A stretch of 64,000 nt of DNA from Allobosea sp. 67-29 (GTDB lineage: Bacteria > Pseudomonadota > Alphaproteobacteria > Rhizobiales > Beijerinckiaceae): positions 124,001-188,000 of the forward strand of contig NZ_MKSQ01000005.1 in the NCBI RefSeq assembly GCF_001898115.1. The letters are read 5' to 3'. The position numbers and the translations under genes were made by a program. The notes under the pieces are model-generated. The model saw only the letters and a list, made by a program, of their open reading frames with translations. It ran no database searches and had not been told where the DNA came from. Shown piece by piece: positions 38,499 to 47,284 of this stretch; within the stretch, counting starts at the first letter, position 1; the number at the start of each line of letters is the position of its first letter.

Positions 38499-38544
38499 GC
38501 ATCGGCTTCTTCCGAAAACCGCGGTCCACTTTTCGGGCCGATGC
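38499..38544. repeat. nested palindromic repeat element next to tadC
   Basis: GCATCGGC (38499-38506) pairs with GCCGATGC (38537-38544), and inside it CCGAAAA (38512-38518) pairs with TTTTCGG (38530-38536) around CCGCGGTCCAC. The structure and the CCGAAAA...TTTTCGG core resemble a palindromic repeat found in many copies in Rhizobiales genomes. It begins two bases downstream of the tadC stop. Only one copy occurs in this window. Confidence 0.65.
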
Positions 38545-38545
38545 T

Positions 38546-39523
38546 CTAGTGCCACTTGAAGACCTGGATCAGGGCCGGCGTCATGATGATCACGAAGAGC
38601 ACCGGCAGGAAGAACAGGATCATCGGCACGGTGAGCTTCGGGGGCAGCGCGGCCGCCTTCTTCTCGGCGGCGTTCATGCGCTGGTCGCGGCTTTCCTGCG
38701 CCAGCGTCCTCAGCGCGGTGCCGAGCGGCGTGCCGTAGCGCTCGGCCTGGATCAGCGCGGTCGAAACCGATTTGACGCCTTCGAGGCCCGTCCGCATCGC
38801 GAGGTTCTCATAGGCGGCCCTGCGCTCGGCGAGATAGGAAAGCTCGGCCGTGCACAGGCCGAATTCTTCCGCGAGCGCCACCGACTGGCTGCCGATCTCG
38901 GTCGAGACCTTGCGGAAGGCATGCTCGATCGACATGCCGGATTCGACGCAGATCAGCAGCAGGTCGAGCGCGTCGGGAAAGGCCTGACGCATCGAGGCCT
39001 GACGCTTGGAGATCTGGTTGGACAGGAAGATCTCGGGCGCCTTGATGCCGAGATAGGCAGCGGCGATGGCGATGCCGGCCTTGACCATCAGGGGCTGGCC
39101 GAAATCGTTGACGACGAAGACGTAGAACAGCGTGAACAGAAACAGCCCGACCGGAGCGGCGAGCCGGAAGAAGAGGAAGGCGATTTCGGCCTGGGGTCCG
39201 CGGTAGCCGGCCATGGTGAGCTGCCGCTTCGCATTCTCCGTGCCCAGCCAGTCGCCGAGTTTGAACTGCTCGACGACGCGCCGCATATAGGCCTTGGGCT
39301 CCTGCCGCAGGCTCACCTTGTCGCCCTGCCGGTTCAGCCTCTCGCGCTCGCGGGCCCGGATCTTCTCGCGCTCGGTCGCGACGCTCTTCATCCGCTTCTG
39401 CAGGCTGTTGCCCTCGGTCAGCGGGATCGCGATGGTCAGGACGGTTGCCGCCGCGGCGACGGCGGCCAGCAGCGCCAGCAGGAACTGCGGGTCGGTGAGC
39501 TTGGTGACGATGAGGGAGATCAT
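38546..39523 (-). CDS. tadC: type II secretion/Flp pilus platform protein TadC
   Basis: An inner-membrane pilus platform protein of 325 residues with a T2SSF domain. The cytoplasmic part has RQAFPDALDLLLICVESGMS and AFRKVSTEIGSQSVALAEEF, and hydrophobic segments lie near residues 12-32, 115-160 and 300-320. It is the last gene of the cpaB-to-tadC operon, nine bases after tadB. Its TAG stop abuts a palindromic repeat. Confidence 0.9.
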   Translation of the reverse strand: MISLIVTKLTDPQFLLALLAAVAAAATVLTIAIPLTEGNSLQKRMKSVATEREKIRARERERLNRQGDKVSLRQEPKAYMRRVVEQFKLGDWLGTENAKRQLTMAGYRGPQAEIAFLFFRLAAPVGLFLFTLFYVFVVNDFGQPLMVKAGIAIAAAYLGIKAPEIFLSNQISKRQASMRQAFPDALDLLLICVESGMSIEHAFRKVSTEIGSQSVALAEEFGLCTAELSYLAERRAAYENLAMRTGLEGVKSVSTALIQAERYGTPLGTALRTLAQESRDQRMNAAEKKAAALPPKLTVPMILFFLPVLFVIIMTPALIQVFKWH

Positions 39524-39532
39524 CGCGCCGCC

Positions 39533-40510
39533 TCAGATGTCGAAGTTGATCATCTTGCGCATCACCAGCACGCCGATGAGCATCCAGATGCCGCTGGCGA
39601 CCAGCGCGAACTTGCCGGTCTGGGTCAGCCAGAGCAGCTCGATGTATTTCGGCGTGGTCAGATAGACCAGCAGCGCCACGGTCGGCGGCAGCGCCCCGAT
39701 GATCGCGGCCGATGCCTTGGCCTCCATCGAGACGGCCTGGATCTTGTCGCGCATCTTGCGCCGCTCGCGCAGCACGCGCGAGAGGTTGCCGAGGGTCTCG
39801 GACAGGTTGCCGCCGGTCTTCTGCTGGATCGCGATGACGATGCCGAAGAAGTTCGCCTCGGCGCAGGGCATGCGTTCGAACAGCTTCACGGAGGCCTCGG
39901 CCAGCGGAAGCCCGAGCGTCTGCGATTCGATGATCTGGCGAAATTCGCTGCGCACGGGTTCGGCCGCCTCGCTGGCGATGATGCGCAGGCAGTCGCTGAC
40001 GGGCAGGCCGGCCCGGATGCCGCGCACGATCACGTCGAGCGCATTGGGAAACTCGACGCCGAACTTCTTGAGCCGCTTGGCCTTGCAGCGCTTGAGGAAC
40101 CAGGCCGGCAGTCCGAAGCCGCCGATGAAGAGGCCGGCCGCGGCCAGGATCGCATTCCCGCTGACCACGAACAGCACCCCGCCGAGCAGCAGGGCGGCGA
40201 TGCCGCTGATCACGTAGTATTTCTGCCGCGACCAGTTCAGGCCGGCCTGGGCGATGCGGGTCTCGAGCGAGACCTTGCTGCGCGCATTCTCGCGGCTCTC
40301 GATCTCCTTCAGGCTCTGCGCGATCTGGCCGCGCTTCAGCCGGGCCTGTGCCTCGCGGTCGAGGCCCCGTTCGGCGGCCGGGCTTGCGAATTCCTTGCGG
40401 CGCTTCTCGGCGCGCTTCTCGCCGCTCAGCGTCGGGTAGAGCAGTGCGTAGAACACACCGCCAACGGCGAGCATCGCCAGTACGGCGACGGCGAGCGTGC
40501 TCGGGTTCAT
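39533..40510 (-). CDS. tadB: type II secretion/Flp pilus platform protein TadB
   Basis: The partner of TadC, also 325 residues. The N-terminal membrane segment (LAVAVLAMLAVGGVFYALLY) precedes a charged linker (RAEKRRKEFASPAAERGLDR) and two more hydrophobic spans. The T2SSF domain shows FPNALDVIVRGIRAGLPVSD and EASVKLFERMPCAEANFFGI. It lies 27 bases after the cpaF stop. Confidence 0.9.
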   Translation of the reverse strand: MNPSTLAVAVLAMLAVGGVFYALLYPTLSGEKRAEKRRKEFASPAAERGLDREAQARLKRGQIAQSLKEIESRENARSKVSLETRIAQAGLNWSRQKYYVISGIAALLLGGVLFVVSGNAILAAAGLFIGGFGLPAWFLKRCKAKRLKKFGVEFPNALDVIVRGIRAGLPVSDCLRIIASEAAEPVRSEFRQIIESQTLGLPLAEASVKLFERMPCAEANFFGIVIAIQQKTGGNLSETLGNLSRVLRERRKMRDKIQAVSMEAKASAAIIGALPPTVALLVYLTTPKYIELLWLTQTGKFALVASGIWMLIGVLVMRKMINFDI

Positions 40511-40537
40511 GGCCGCTCGCCCTCGTTGCGTCCAGGG

Positions 40538-41977
40538 CTAGGCCGCATGGCTCTCGCCCGTCTGCTCGAGCTGGTCGAGGGCGGCCGCCAGGCGCTGCTC
40601 CTCGCCGAAATAGCGGGCGCGTTCCCAGAAGCGCGGCCGCCCGACGCCGGTCGAGCGGTGCCGGCCGATCAGCTTGCCCGTCGCGTCCTCGCCGAGGACC
40701 TCGTAGGTCATCAGGTCCTGGGTGATGATGACCTCGCCTTCCATGCCCAGCACCTCGGTGATGTGGGTGATGCGGCGCGAGCCGTCGCGCATGCGCTGCG
40801 CCTGGATGATGACGTCGACGGAGGAGCAGATCATCTCGCGCAGCGTCTTCGAGGGCAGCGAGAAGCCGCCCATCGTGATCATCGATTCGATACGGCTCAG
40901 GCACTCGCGCGGCGTGTTGGCGTGCAGCGTGCCCATCGAGCCGTCATGGCCGGTGTTCATCGCCTGCAGCAGGTCGAAGGCTTCGGGCCCGCGCACCTCG
41001 CCGACGATGATGCGCTCGGGACGCATGCGCAGGCAGTTCTTGACGAGATCGCGCATCGTCACCGCGCCGGTGCCCTCGAGATTGGGCGGGCGGGTCTCGA
41101 GGCGCACGACATGCGGCTGCTGGAGCTGCAGCTCGGCGGCGTCCTCGCAGGTGATGACGCGCTCGTCATGCTCGATGTAGTTGGTCAGGCAGTTGAGCAG
41201 CGTGGTCTTGCCGGAACCCGTTCCGCCCGAGATCACGATGTTGCAGCGGACCTTGCCGATGATCTTCAGGATCTCCGCGCCCGGCGGCGAGATCGCCCCG
41301 AACTTGGTGATCTGGTCGAGCGTCAGCTTGTCCTTCTTGAACTTGCGGATGGTGAGAGCGGGGCCGTCGATCGCCAGCGGCGGCGCGATGACGTTGACGC
41401 GGGAGCCGTCGGCAAGGCGCGCGTCGCAGATCGGCGAGCTTTCGTCGACGCGCCGGCCGACCTGGCTGACGATCCGCTGGCAGATGTTCATCAGCTGCGC
41501 ATTGTCGCGGAAGCGGACATTGGTCAGCTGGATCTTGCCGCCGGTCTCGATGAACGTCCGGTTGGCGCCGTTGACCATGATGTCGGCGATGTCGTCGCGC
41601 GCCAGCAGCGGTTCGAGAGGGCCGTAGCCGAGCACGTCGTTGCAGATGTCGTCGAGCAGTTCCTCCTGCTCGGCGATCGAGAGCACGACGTTCTTCAGCG
41701 AGATGATCTCGTTGATGATGTCGCGGATTTCTTCCCGGGCGGATTCCGAGTCGAGCTTCGCGAGCTGCGACAGATCGATGGCCTCGATCAGCGCCCCGAA
41801 GATCATGCTCTTCATCTGGTAGTATTCTTCGGAGCGCGCCGCCTCCGGAACCACCGTCCTGCGATTTTCGGGCGCGGCCGCCGCCGGCTCGGGCCGGCGC
41901 GGTGCCGGCGCAGCCGCCGGGATTCGCGGCTCCGGGCCGGGGGCGCTAGCGGCGCCGGCTGATCGCTTGCCGAACAT
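40538..41977 (-). CDS. cpaF: pilus assembly ATPase CpaF/TadA
   Basis: A secretion ATPase of the VirB11/GspE superfamily, 479 residues, that powers Flp pilus assembly. A low-complexity Ala/Pro-rich N-terminus (1-50) precedes the core. Walker A is ISGGTGSGKTTLLN, the Asp box is ITCEDAAELQLQQPHVVRLE, and GEVRGPEAFDLLQAMNTGHD and SMGTLHANTPRECLSRIE are Walker B and His box. It follows cpaE by 81 bases. Confidence 0.94.
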   Translation of the reverse strand: MFGKRSAGAASAPGPEPRIPAAAPAPRRPEPAAAAPENRRTVVPEAARSEEYYQMKSMIFGALIEAIDLSQLAKLDSESAREEIRDIINEIISLKNVVLSIAEQEELLDDICNDVLGYGPLEPLLARDDIADIMVNGANRTFIETGGKIQLTNVRFRDNAQLMNICQRIVSQVGRRVDESSPICDARLADGSRVNVIAPPLAIDGPALTIRKFKKDKLTLDQITKFGAISPPGAEILKIIGKVRCNIVISGGTGSGKTTLLNCLTNYIEHDERVITCEDAAELQLQQPHVVRLETRPPNLEGTGAVTMRDLVKNCLRMRPERIIVGEVRGPEAFDLLQAMNTGHDGSMGTLHANTPRECLSRIESMITMGGFSLPSKTLREMICSSVDVIIQAQRMRDGSRRITHITEVLGMEGEVIITQDLMTYEVLGEDATGKLIGRHRSTGVGRPRFWERARYFGEEQRLAAALDQLEQTGESHAA

Positions 41978-42058
41978 CTCACGCGTCTCCGGCGTACGGG
42001 CGCGCGGCGCTCAGGCCCGGCGCCGCGATGAAACCGAGAGGGGAAAGGCCGGGCCGCG

Positions 42059-43324
42059 TCATGAGGCTTTGCGGCGTTTCAGCTTGGAAACCAGCGGCTC
42101 CAGCAGGCTGCGCCTGCCGCGCCGCGTCTCGCCGCGCCCCGTGAGGGTGCCGGCGATCTGGGCGAAGGCCTCGTTCGCCTTGCTGCCCGCCTGCACCTCG
42201 GCGATCATCTGGCCATTGTTCGCGGCCGTCCCGAAAAGCTGGGCCTCGAAGGGAATCGTCGACAGCACCTCGATCCCGAGGGTCTTGGCGAATTCGGGTG
42301 GCGCGATCTCGGGCCGCTTCGGCACGCCCACCTTGTTGAGCACCAGCCGGGCCCCTGCATCGTTCGGCCGCGCCGCGCGGGCGAGATCGACGAAATTCTT
42401 GGCGTTGCGCAACGAGGCGAGCTCGGGCTCCGCCACGATCAGGATCTCGTCGGCCCCGAGCATGGTGCGCTTCACCCAGGCGCTCCACTGATGCGGCACG
42501 TCGAGCACGATGCAGGGCACGCTGCTCCTCAGCAGGTCGAGCAGCTGCTCCAGCGCGTCCTCGCCGAGATCGATCGTGCGGTCGAGCATGGCCGGCGCGG
42601 CAAGCAGCGCCAGATTGTCGCTGCAGCGCGAGAGCAGCCGGTCGAGCAGATTGGCGTCGAGGCGCTCGGGCGCGAAGATCGCCTCGGCGATGCCCTGCGG
42701 CGGATCCTGGTTGAAGTTGAGCCCGGCGGTTCCGAAGGCGATGTCCAGATCGACCACGACGGTCGAGGCGCCGAGGCCGCCGGCAATCGCCCAGGCGATG
42801 TTGTGAGCAACGGTTGAGGCACCGACGCCGCCCTTGGCGCCGGTCACGGCGATGATGCGGCCGAGATTGCGCGCCTCGGCGGAAACGTAGAGCTCGGACA
42901 GCGTGCGCAGCACGTCGAGCGTCTCCAGCGGAGCGATCAGATATTCGCTGACGCCGCGCCGGATCAGGTCGCGATAGAGCTGCACGTCGTTGACGTGGCC
43001 GATCACGACCACCTTGGTGCCGGCGTCGCAGCTTTCCGACAGCGCATCGAGATTGGCGACCAGCGTCGCCGGGTCCGACACCGTCTCGAGAACGATGATG
43101 TTGGGCGTCGGCGCGGCCCGGAAGGCTTCCACAGCTGCCGCCGGCCCGCCCATCTGGATGCGGGCATGAGCCTTGTCCATCCGGCGATCGGCGACGACCG
43201 CCTGCATCGCGGCGGCCACCGCCGGGGTCTCGCAGAAGGCCTGGAGCGTGATGCGCGGCAGCGGCGCGATGACTTCCTCGCTGCCGGCGAAGGCCGGATG
43301 CCGCTCTGATTCCGGCAGCGTCAT
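42059..43324 (-). CDS. cpaE: pilus assembly localisation protein CpaE
   Basis: A ParA-like ATPase of 421 residues with an N-terminal receiver-like domain (about 25-140) that lacks a conserved phosphorylation set. The deviant Walker A is VTGAKGGVGASTVAHNIAW, Walker A-prime is VVVDLDIAFGTAGLNF and the later motif is LVLNKVGVP. In Caulobacter, CpaE places the pilus machine at the pole. I chose the ATG at 43324, which overlaps the cpaD stop as ATGA; the frame continues upstream but runs within cpaD. Confidence 0.91.
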   Translation of the reverse strand: MTLPESERHPAFAGSEEVIAPLPRITLQAFCETPAVAAAMQAVVADRRMDKAHARIQMGGPAAAVEAFRAAPTPNIIVLETVSDPATLVANLDALSESCDAGTKVVVIGHVNDVQLYRDLIRRGVSEYLIAPLETLDVLRTLSELYVSAEARNLGRIIAVTGAKGGVGASTVAHNIAWAIAGGLGASTVVVDLDIAFGTAGLNFNQDPPQGIAEAIFAPERLDANLLDRLLSRCSDNLALLAAPAMLDRTIDLGEDALEQLLDLLRSSVPCIVLDVPHQWSAWVKRTMLGADEILIVAEPELASLRNAKNFVDLARAARPNDAGARLVLNKVGVPKRPEIAPPEFAKTLGIEVLSTIPFEAQLFGTAANNGQMIAEVQAGSKANEAFAQIAGTLTGRGETRRGRRSLLEPLVSKLKRRKAS

Positions 43325-44079
43325 GTCCCGCCTCCGACCGTGGCGTTGATCTGGGGCGTCGTCGACCGGTATTCCGTCGAGGGATCCTTGCCCTGGCGGA
43401 TCTTGGCGATGGCGTTCATGCGCTTGACGATGTCGGGCCGGCCCTCGTCGCGGGCGCGGACCAGATCGACCGGATCGGCGACCTGGGCGGCGAGCGTCGC
43501 CTGCGTCGAACAGCCGAAGTTCCAGTAGGGCTCGTTCGAGGCCGAGAACTTGAAGTCCGAGCTGCCGAGATCGGTCGGCCACTGCCCGCATTCATGCGGC
43601 AGCCTGGCCTGCAGCGAGGCGAAGGTCAGCCGGATCGGCGAGGCGAGCTCCGGGTCCTGGACGGGATAGCCGCGGACCGAGAGCGCGCGGGGCGAGACGC
43701 CGCCTTGCGCCAGCGCGTGGCGGATGCCCGCGAGCGTGTCGCGCGTCGCGCGTCCGCGCCGGTCCCCGGTCGGAACCTCGGCGACCAGCCCGCCGCGGCC
43801 GCTGCGCCGATATTCCTGCGCGAAGGCGACGACATCCTGGTTCTGCCGGGGGTCGAGTGCCGCGCCGCTGCGGCCGACGAAGACGTCTAGCGAGCGCGGC
43901 GCGTCCTTGAGCACGATCGGGTGCCGCTCGCGCACATCGTCGGGGGCGAACGAGGCGGTGGTGTCGCCCTTGCTGGCGCAGCCGCCGGCGAGCGCCGCCG
44001 CGACGAGCAGCCCGGCAGCCAATGCGGCGGAGGTCCGGGAGCGCGATGGGGGATATGCGGTCATCGTCAAGCCATCCAT
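43321..44079 (-). CDS. cpaD: pilus assembly lipoprotein CpaD
   Basis: A periplasmic/outer-membrane lipoprotein of 252 residues. The lipobox-like LAGGCAS gives lipidated Cys34 after a hydrophobic stretch. The CpaD domain has the conserved GCSTQATLAAQVADPVDLVR near residue 190. Two starts are possible, at 44079 and 44064; an AGGGA ribosome-binding site supports 44079. It lies between cpaC and cpaE and overlaps cpaE. Confidence 0.89.
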   Translation of the reverse strand: MDGLTMTAYPPSRSRTSAALAAGLLVAAALAGGCASKGDTTASFAPDDVRERHPIVLKDAPRSLDVFVGRSGAALDPRQNQDVVAFAQEYRRSGRGGLVAEVPTGDRRGRATRDTLAGIRHALAQGGVSPRALSVRGYPVQDPELASPIRLTFASLQARLPHECGQWPTDLGSSDFKFSASNEPYWNFGCSTQATLAAQVADPVDLVRARDEGRPDIVKRMNAIAKIRQGKDPSTEYRSTTPQINATVGGGT

Positions 44080-44094
44080 GTGTCCCTGCCGCGC

Positions 44095-45552
44095 TCAGTC
44101 GGTGATGAAGCCGACCCGGCCCTTGTAGGCCTGGGGGGCCGCGCCGCCGCCGCTGCCGTAGATCTTGTTCAGGCGCCCGAGCAGGATCGCCTGCGTGTCG
44201 TGCGACTCGACGAAACCGTCATCGGGGCGCTGGACCTGCGTCGGCTGCATCGGCTTGGCGATGTAGGGCGTCGCCGTGATCATCAGCTCGGTCTCCTCGC
44301 GCTGGTAGTCGCGCGAGCGGAACAGCGTGCCGATGATCGGCAGGTTCATCAGGCCGGGCAGCCCGTTCAGCGACTGCTTGGTGACGCGCTGGATCAGGCC
44401 CGCCGTCGCCAGCGTGCCGCCGGAGGGCAGCTCGACGGTCGTATCCGACTTGCGGACCCGGAAGGCCGGCATGTTGAGGCCGGCGTCTTCGGAGCCGCTG
44501 AGCCGGAGCTGGTTCTCGAAGTCGAGCTCGGTGACCTCGGTGGCGATCCGCATGCTGATCTTGTTGTCGGACAGCACGATCGGCGTGAAGTTGAGGGTGA
44601 CGCCGACCGGCTTGTATTCGATCTGGATCGAGCAGCTCCGGCGGTTGAAGGTATCGTAGGAGCAGTTCTGGCCCTTCGGGATCGGGACCTCGCCGCCGGC
44701 GGTGAACTTTGCGGTCTCGCCGGAGATCGCCGTCACGGTCGGCTCTGCCAGCACGCGGGCCAGGCCGGCGCGCTCGAGCGCGCGCAGCGTGAAGTTCTGG
44801 GCATTGCCGAGGCCGGCCGTGATCGCCGTGGCGGAGAGCGCCTGCGGCTGGAGCGGCAGCGGGTTGTCGATCGACGGGGTGACGGAGAACTTGCCGAGCT
44901 TCCATTCGCCGGTCGAGTTGATGCCGAGCTGCTTGATCGCCTTGCGCTGGACCTCGGAGACGACGACCTTGACCATGACCTGGTCGCGGTCGCGGATCGT
45001 CAGCGAGTTGATCACCGCTCCCTTCTTGTCCGATTTCTCGGAGACGCCGACGAAGGCGTTGGCGATGTCGACCGCCTGGGTGGCTTCCGAGGCGTTCGGC
45101 ACCGAGCCGATCAGCAGGATCGAGTCTCCCGCCGGCTTGATCTCGATCTGCGAGTTCGGCAGAGCGGTCCTGAGGGTCTGGCGCAGCACGTTGAGATCGC
45201 GCCCGACATTGATCTCGAGGGCGGTGATCTGGCGGCCTTCGCCATCCATCACGAACATCGAGGTCGCGCCGTCGGCGATGCCGATGATGAAGAGCTTCCG
45301 GGCGGTGCGAACCACGGCGTTCGCAACCTTCGGATTGGCGACGAAGACTTCCTTGGCGTCCCGCGGCAGCTCCACCACCAGCGACCGGCCGATGGAGAGG
45401 TCGAGCTTGCGCGAAATCGCGTACTCGCTGCTTCCGACATTGAGGACCGGCGCAGGCCCCGTCGACTGAGCGAGCGCTGCCTGGGACGATGCGCAGAGCA
45501 AGAGGGCCGCGGCGAGACCGGCGGAGGCGAGATGGGCGGGGAAACGGGTCAT
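44095..45552 (-). CDS. cpaC: outer-membrane secretin CpaC
   Basis: The pilus secretin, 485 residues, forming the outer-membrane channel. A signal peptide (LAAALLLCASSQAALA) precedes the N-terminal pilus domain (LVVELPRDAKEVFVANPKVA), then a BON-like/N1 domain and the secretin core with VLAEPTVTAISGETAKFTAG and GEVPIPKGQN. The C-terminal part has GLPGLMNLPIIGTLFRSRDY, the conserved secretin segment. ATGA overlap with the cpaB stop. Confidence 0.94.
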   Translation of the reverse strand: MTRFPAHLASAGLAAALLLCASSQAALAQSTGPAPVLNVGSSEYAISRKLDLSIGRSLVVELPRDAKEVFVANPKVANAVVRTARKLFIIGIADGATSMFVMDGEGRQITALEINVGRDLNVLRQTLRTALPNSQIEIKPAGDSILLIGSVPNASEATQAVDIANAFVGVSEKSDKKGAVINSLTIRDRDQVMVKVVVSEVQRKAIKQLGINSTGEWKLGKFSVTPSIDNPLPLQPQALSATAITAGLGNAQNFTLRALERAGLARVLAEPTVTAISGETAKFTAGGEVPIPKGQNCSYDTFNRRSCSIQIEYKPVGVTLNFTPIVLSDNKISMRIATEVTELDFENQLRLSGSEDAGLNMPAFRVRKSDTTVELPSGGTLATAGLIQRVTKQSLNGLPGLMNLPIIGTLFRSRDYQREETELMITATPYIAKPMQPTQVQRPDDGFVESHDTQAILLGRLNKIYGSGGGAAPQAYKGRVGFITD

Positions 45553-46334
45553 GGCTTAACGCTCTTGGTCGTGACGCCGTAGCGCACCAGGGTCATCGCG
45601 TTGTCGTTGCGGGCCGGCGCCGCGGCATTGTCGCCGGCATCCTTGAGGCTGCGGAGCGCGAGTGAGAGCGTGCCGGTCTTCTGGCCCTGGATCAGGACCT
45701 CGACCTGGCCCGGGTCGACCTCGAGCGTGGCGGTCTCGCCCACGACGACCTTTTCGCCGTTGCGCTCCTGGACGTTCTGGCCGATGGCGAGGACCCGGAT
45801 GTTCCGCAGCAGCGTCTCGCTGACGAAGGCTTCGCCGCCGCGCCCGTTCGCGGATTCGCCGCGCCAGGTGCAGATCACGTCGACGCGGTCGTTGGGCAGG
45901 ATGAAGCCGCCGGCGGTGCTGGCGCCGCGGCTGTCGGTGGAGATCGCCACCGCCCGCATGCCGGAGGGCAAGACGGCCGAGAGGAAGCCGGTCCCGTCGG
46001 TCTTGATCAGCTTCTCGCGGCGGATCGGCTCGGCGGCGAGCAGGGCGTAGCGCGCAACCTGCCCGGTGATTTCCTTTTCGGCATCGGGCGCTTCATCCTT
46101 GCGGATGACGCCGGTCGGCACGCTGGCCAGCGGCCAGTCGAGCCAGCGCAGGTCGTTGCCGGAAACGGTGTTGCCGATCGGGATGTCGCTGGCTGCGACC
46201 AGGACGGGCACGGTCGGAGCCGGCTCGACCTTCGCGGCCGGCGCAGGAGCCCGCGACGGCCTCTGCACGAGCACGGCGGCCCCCAGCCCGGCTGCCAGCG
46301 CGACGACGAGAATGATGATGCGTGCAGGGCTCAT
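45549..46334 (-). CDS. cpaB: pilus assembly protein CpaB/RcpC
   Basis: A periplasmic protein of 261 residues with an N-terminal membrane anchor (IIILVVALAAGLGAAVLV), then an SAF domain (VPVLVAASDIPIGNTVSGND) with a beta-clip fold. RcpC/CpaB is thought to assist secretin assembly. It is the first gene of the six-gene-plus operon down to tadC; a CtrA-like box lies 61 bases upstream. It is followed by cpaC with overlapping stop and start. Confidence 0.89.
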   Translation of the reverse strand: MSPARIIILVVALAAGLGAAVLVQRPSRAPAPAAKVEPAPTVPVLVAASDIPIGNTVSGNDLRWLDWPLASVPTGVIRKDEAPDAEKEITGQVARYALLAAEPIRREKLIKTDGTGFLSAVLPSGMRAVAISTDSRGASTAGGFILPNDRVDVICTWRGESANGRGGEAFVSETLLRNIRVLAIGQNVQERNGEKVVVGETATLEVDPGQVEVLIQGQKTGTLSLALRSLKDAGDNAAAPARNDNAMTLVRYGVTTKSVKP

Positions 46335-46394
46335 TGACGTCCGATCCCTGGCCAGTCGAAGCTGGCCCTCGCCGAGGATCGTCTTCGGGAAACG

Positions 46395-46409
46395 TCAATT
46401 TATAGTTAA
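46395..46409. promoter_or_regulatory. candidate CtrA box upstream of cpaB
   Basis: Read on the plus strand it is TCAA-TTTATAG-TTAA, one base from TTAA-N7-TTAA, inside the cpaA-cpaB gap and 61 bases before the cpaB ATG. The surrounding gap is AT-richer (TTTATAGTTAATGGG), as expected for a promoter. Confidence 0.5.
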
Positions 46410-46458
46410 TGGGTCGTATACTTTTCGATCATGTTGCCGCAGCGGAAGCGGGGCGTCG

Positions 46459-46971
46459 TCACAGACCCAGGGCGGCCCGCCAGATCGAGGTCTCCGGCAG
46501 CACGAACAGGGCGGAGAAGGCCAGCGCGATGCCATAGGGCACGCCCTGGTTCGCGGCGTGAAGGCGCTGCGCCCAGCCCCAGTTCGCCGCCGGCGACGGC
46601 AGGGGGCGCGCCCGGAGCATCAGGATCAACCCGGTGAGCACGCCGCCGAAGATGGCGGCGAACAGCAGGTAGGGCATCAGCTGGTCGAAGCCGAACCACA
46701 ATGCAGTGGCGGCGACCAGCTTCGCATCCCCTCCTCCGATCCAGCCCGCGGCGAAGAGGCCGAAGGCGACGACCAGGACAAGCCCGCCGGCGGCCAGATG
46801 CTGGCCGATCTCCGCAAGGCTGAGCCCCAGCACCATCGCGCAGGCCGCGAACCCGCCGGCCAATGCCAGGCACAGCCGGTTCGAGATCGTCATCGAGACG
46901 AGGTCGCTGGCGGCCGCATAGGCCATGGCGAGCGGGAACAGGCCGAGGACGAGAATGAGGGACGGCGACAT
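46459..46971 (-). CDS. cpaA: prepilin peptidase CpaA/TadV
   Basis: An aspartyl membrane peptidase of 170 residues that cuts the leader of Flp pilins and pseudopilins. The family Asp residues are in YAAASDLVSMTISNRL and in the GxGD motif WIGGGDAKLVAATA. Four to five hydrophobic spans fit the short CpaA type without a methylase domain. I chose the ATG at 46971 (MSPSLILVLG); upstream in-frame codons cross the flp terminator. Confidence 0.88.
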   Translation of the reverse strand: MSPSLILVLGLFPLAMAYAAASDLVSMTISNRLCLALAGGFAACAMVLGLSLAEIGQHLAAGGLVLVVAFGLFAAGWIGGGDAKLVAATALWFGFDQLMPYLLFAAIFGGVLTGLILMLRARPLPSPAANWGWAQRLHAANQGVPYGIALAFSALFVLPETSIWRAALGL

Positions 46972-47062
46972 GGAAGCAGGCTCCGGATACGCGTCATTCT
47001 GGCGGCGATTGGTCACCGAAAGCTTTATGCGGATCGCAAAAGGCTTCGTGCAAAGACAAAAA

Positions 47063-47091
47063 AGGGCGCTCCGGATCGACCGGAGCGCCCT
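47063..47091 (-). terminator. flp intrinsic terminator
   Basis: On the minus strand AGGGCGCTCCGG and CCGGAGCGCCCT form a 12-base stem around a five-base loop and run directly into TTTTTTG. It lies just after the flp stop (47117), so most transcripts should end before cpaA. This would give flp its own, more abundant message. Confidence 0.85.
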
Positions 47092-47116
47092 GACGGCCGT
47101 CAATCGACGGCAGCGA

Positions 47117-47284
47117 TTACTGGTTCAGCGTCGTGGCGATGGTCGTGAACTTCCCGATCAGGGCAGTGCCGACGCTGGTCATCGCGGTGATCGCGGCGAC
47201 GGCGATCAGGGCGGCGATCAGGCCGTATTCGATGGCGGTGGCGCCGGACTCGTCCTTGGCGAAGCGAGCGAAGATCTTGGTCAT
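47117..47284 (-). CDS. flp: Flp family type IVb pilin
   Basis: The major pilin, 55 residues. After a short leader ending in ESG comes the hydrophobic pilin helix, GATAIEYGLIAALIAVAAIT, with the usual Glu at mature position 5; CpaA should cut after Gly14. An AGAGGAG ribosome-binding site stands eight bases before the ATG at 47284, which rules out a longer in-frame start. It is transcribed alone, with a long AT-rich upstream region containing a CtrA-like box and a strong terminator downstream. Confidence 0.94.
   Translation of the reverse strand: MTKIFARFAKDESGATAIEYGLIAALIAVAAITAMTSVGTALIGKFTTIATTLNQ

Noticed and set aside
38549..41962. A 1137-codon open frame on the plus strand antisense to tadC, tadB and cpaF
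   Set aside because: It lies opposite three well-supported genes; its translation is rich in Arg, Asp, Gly and Ala with no known domain, the usual product of high GC codon bias on the other strand.
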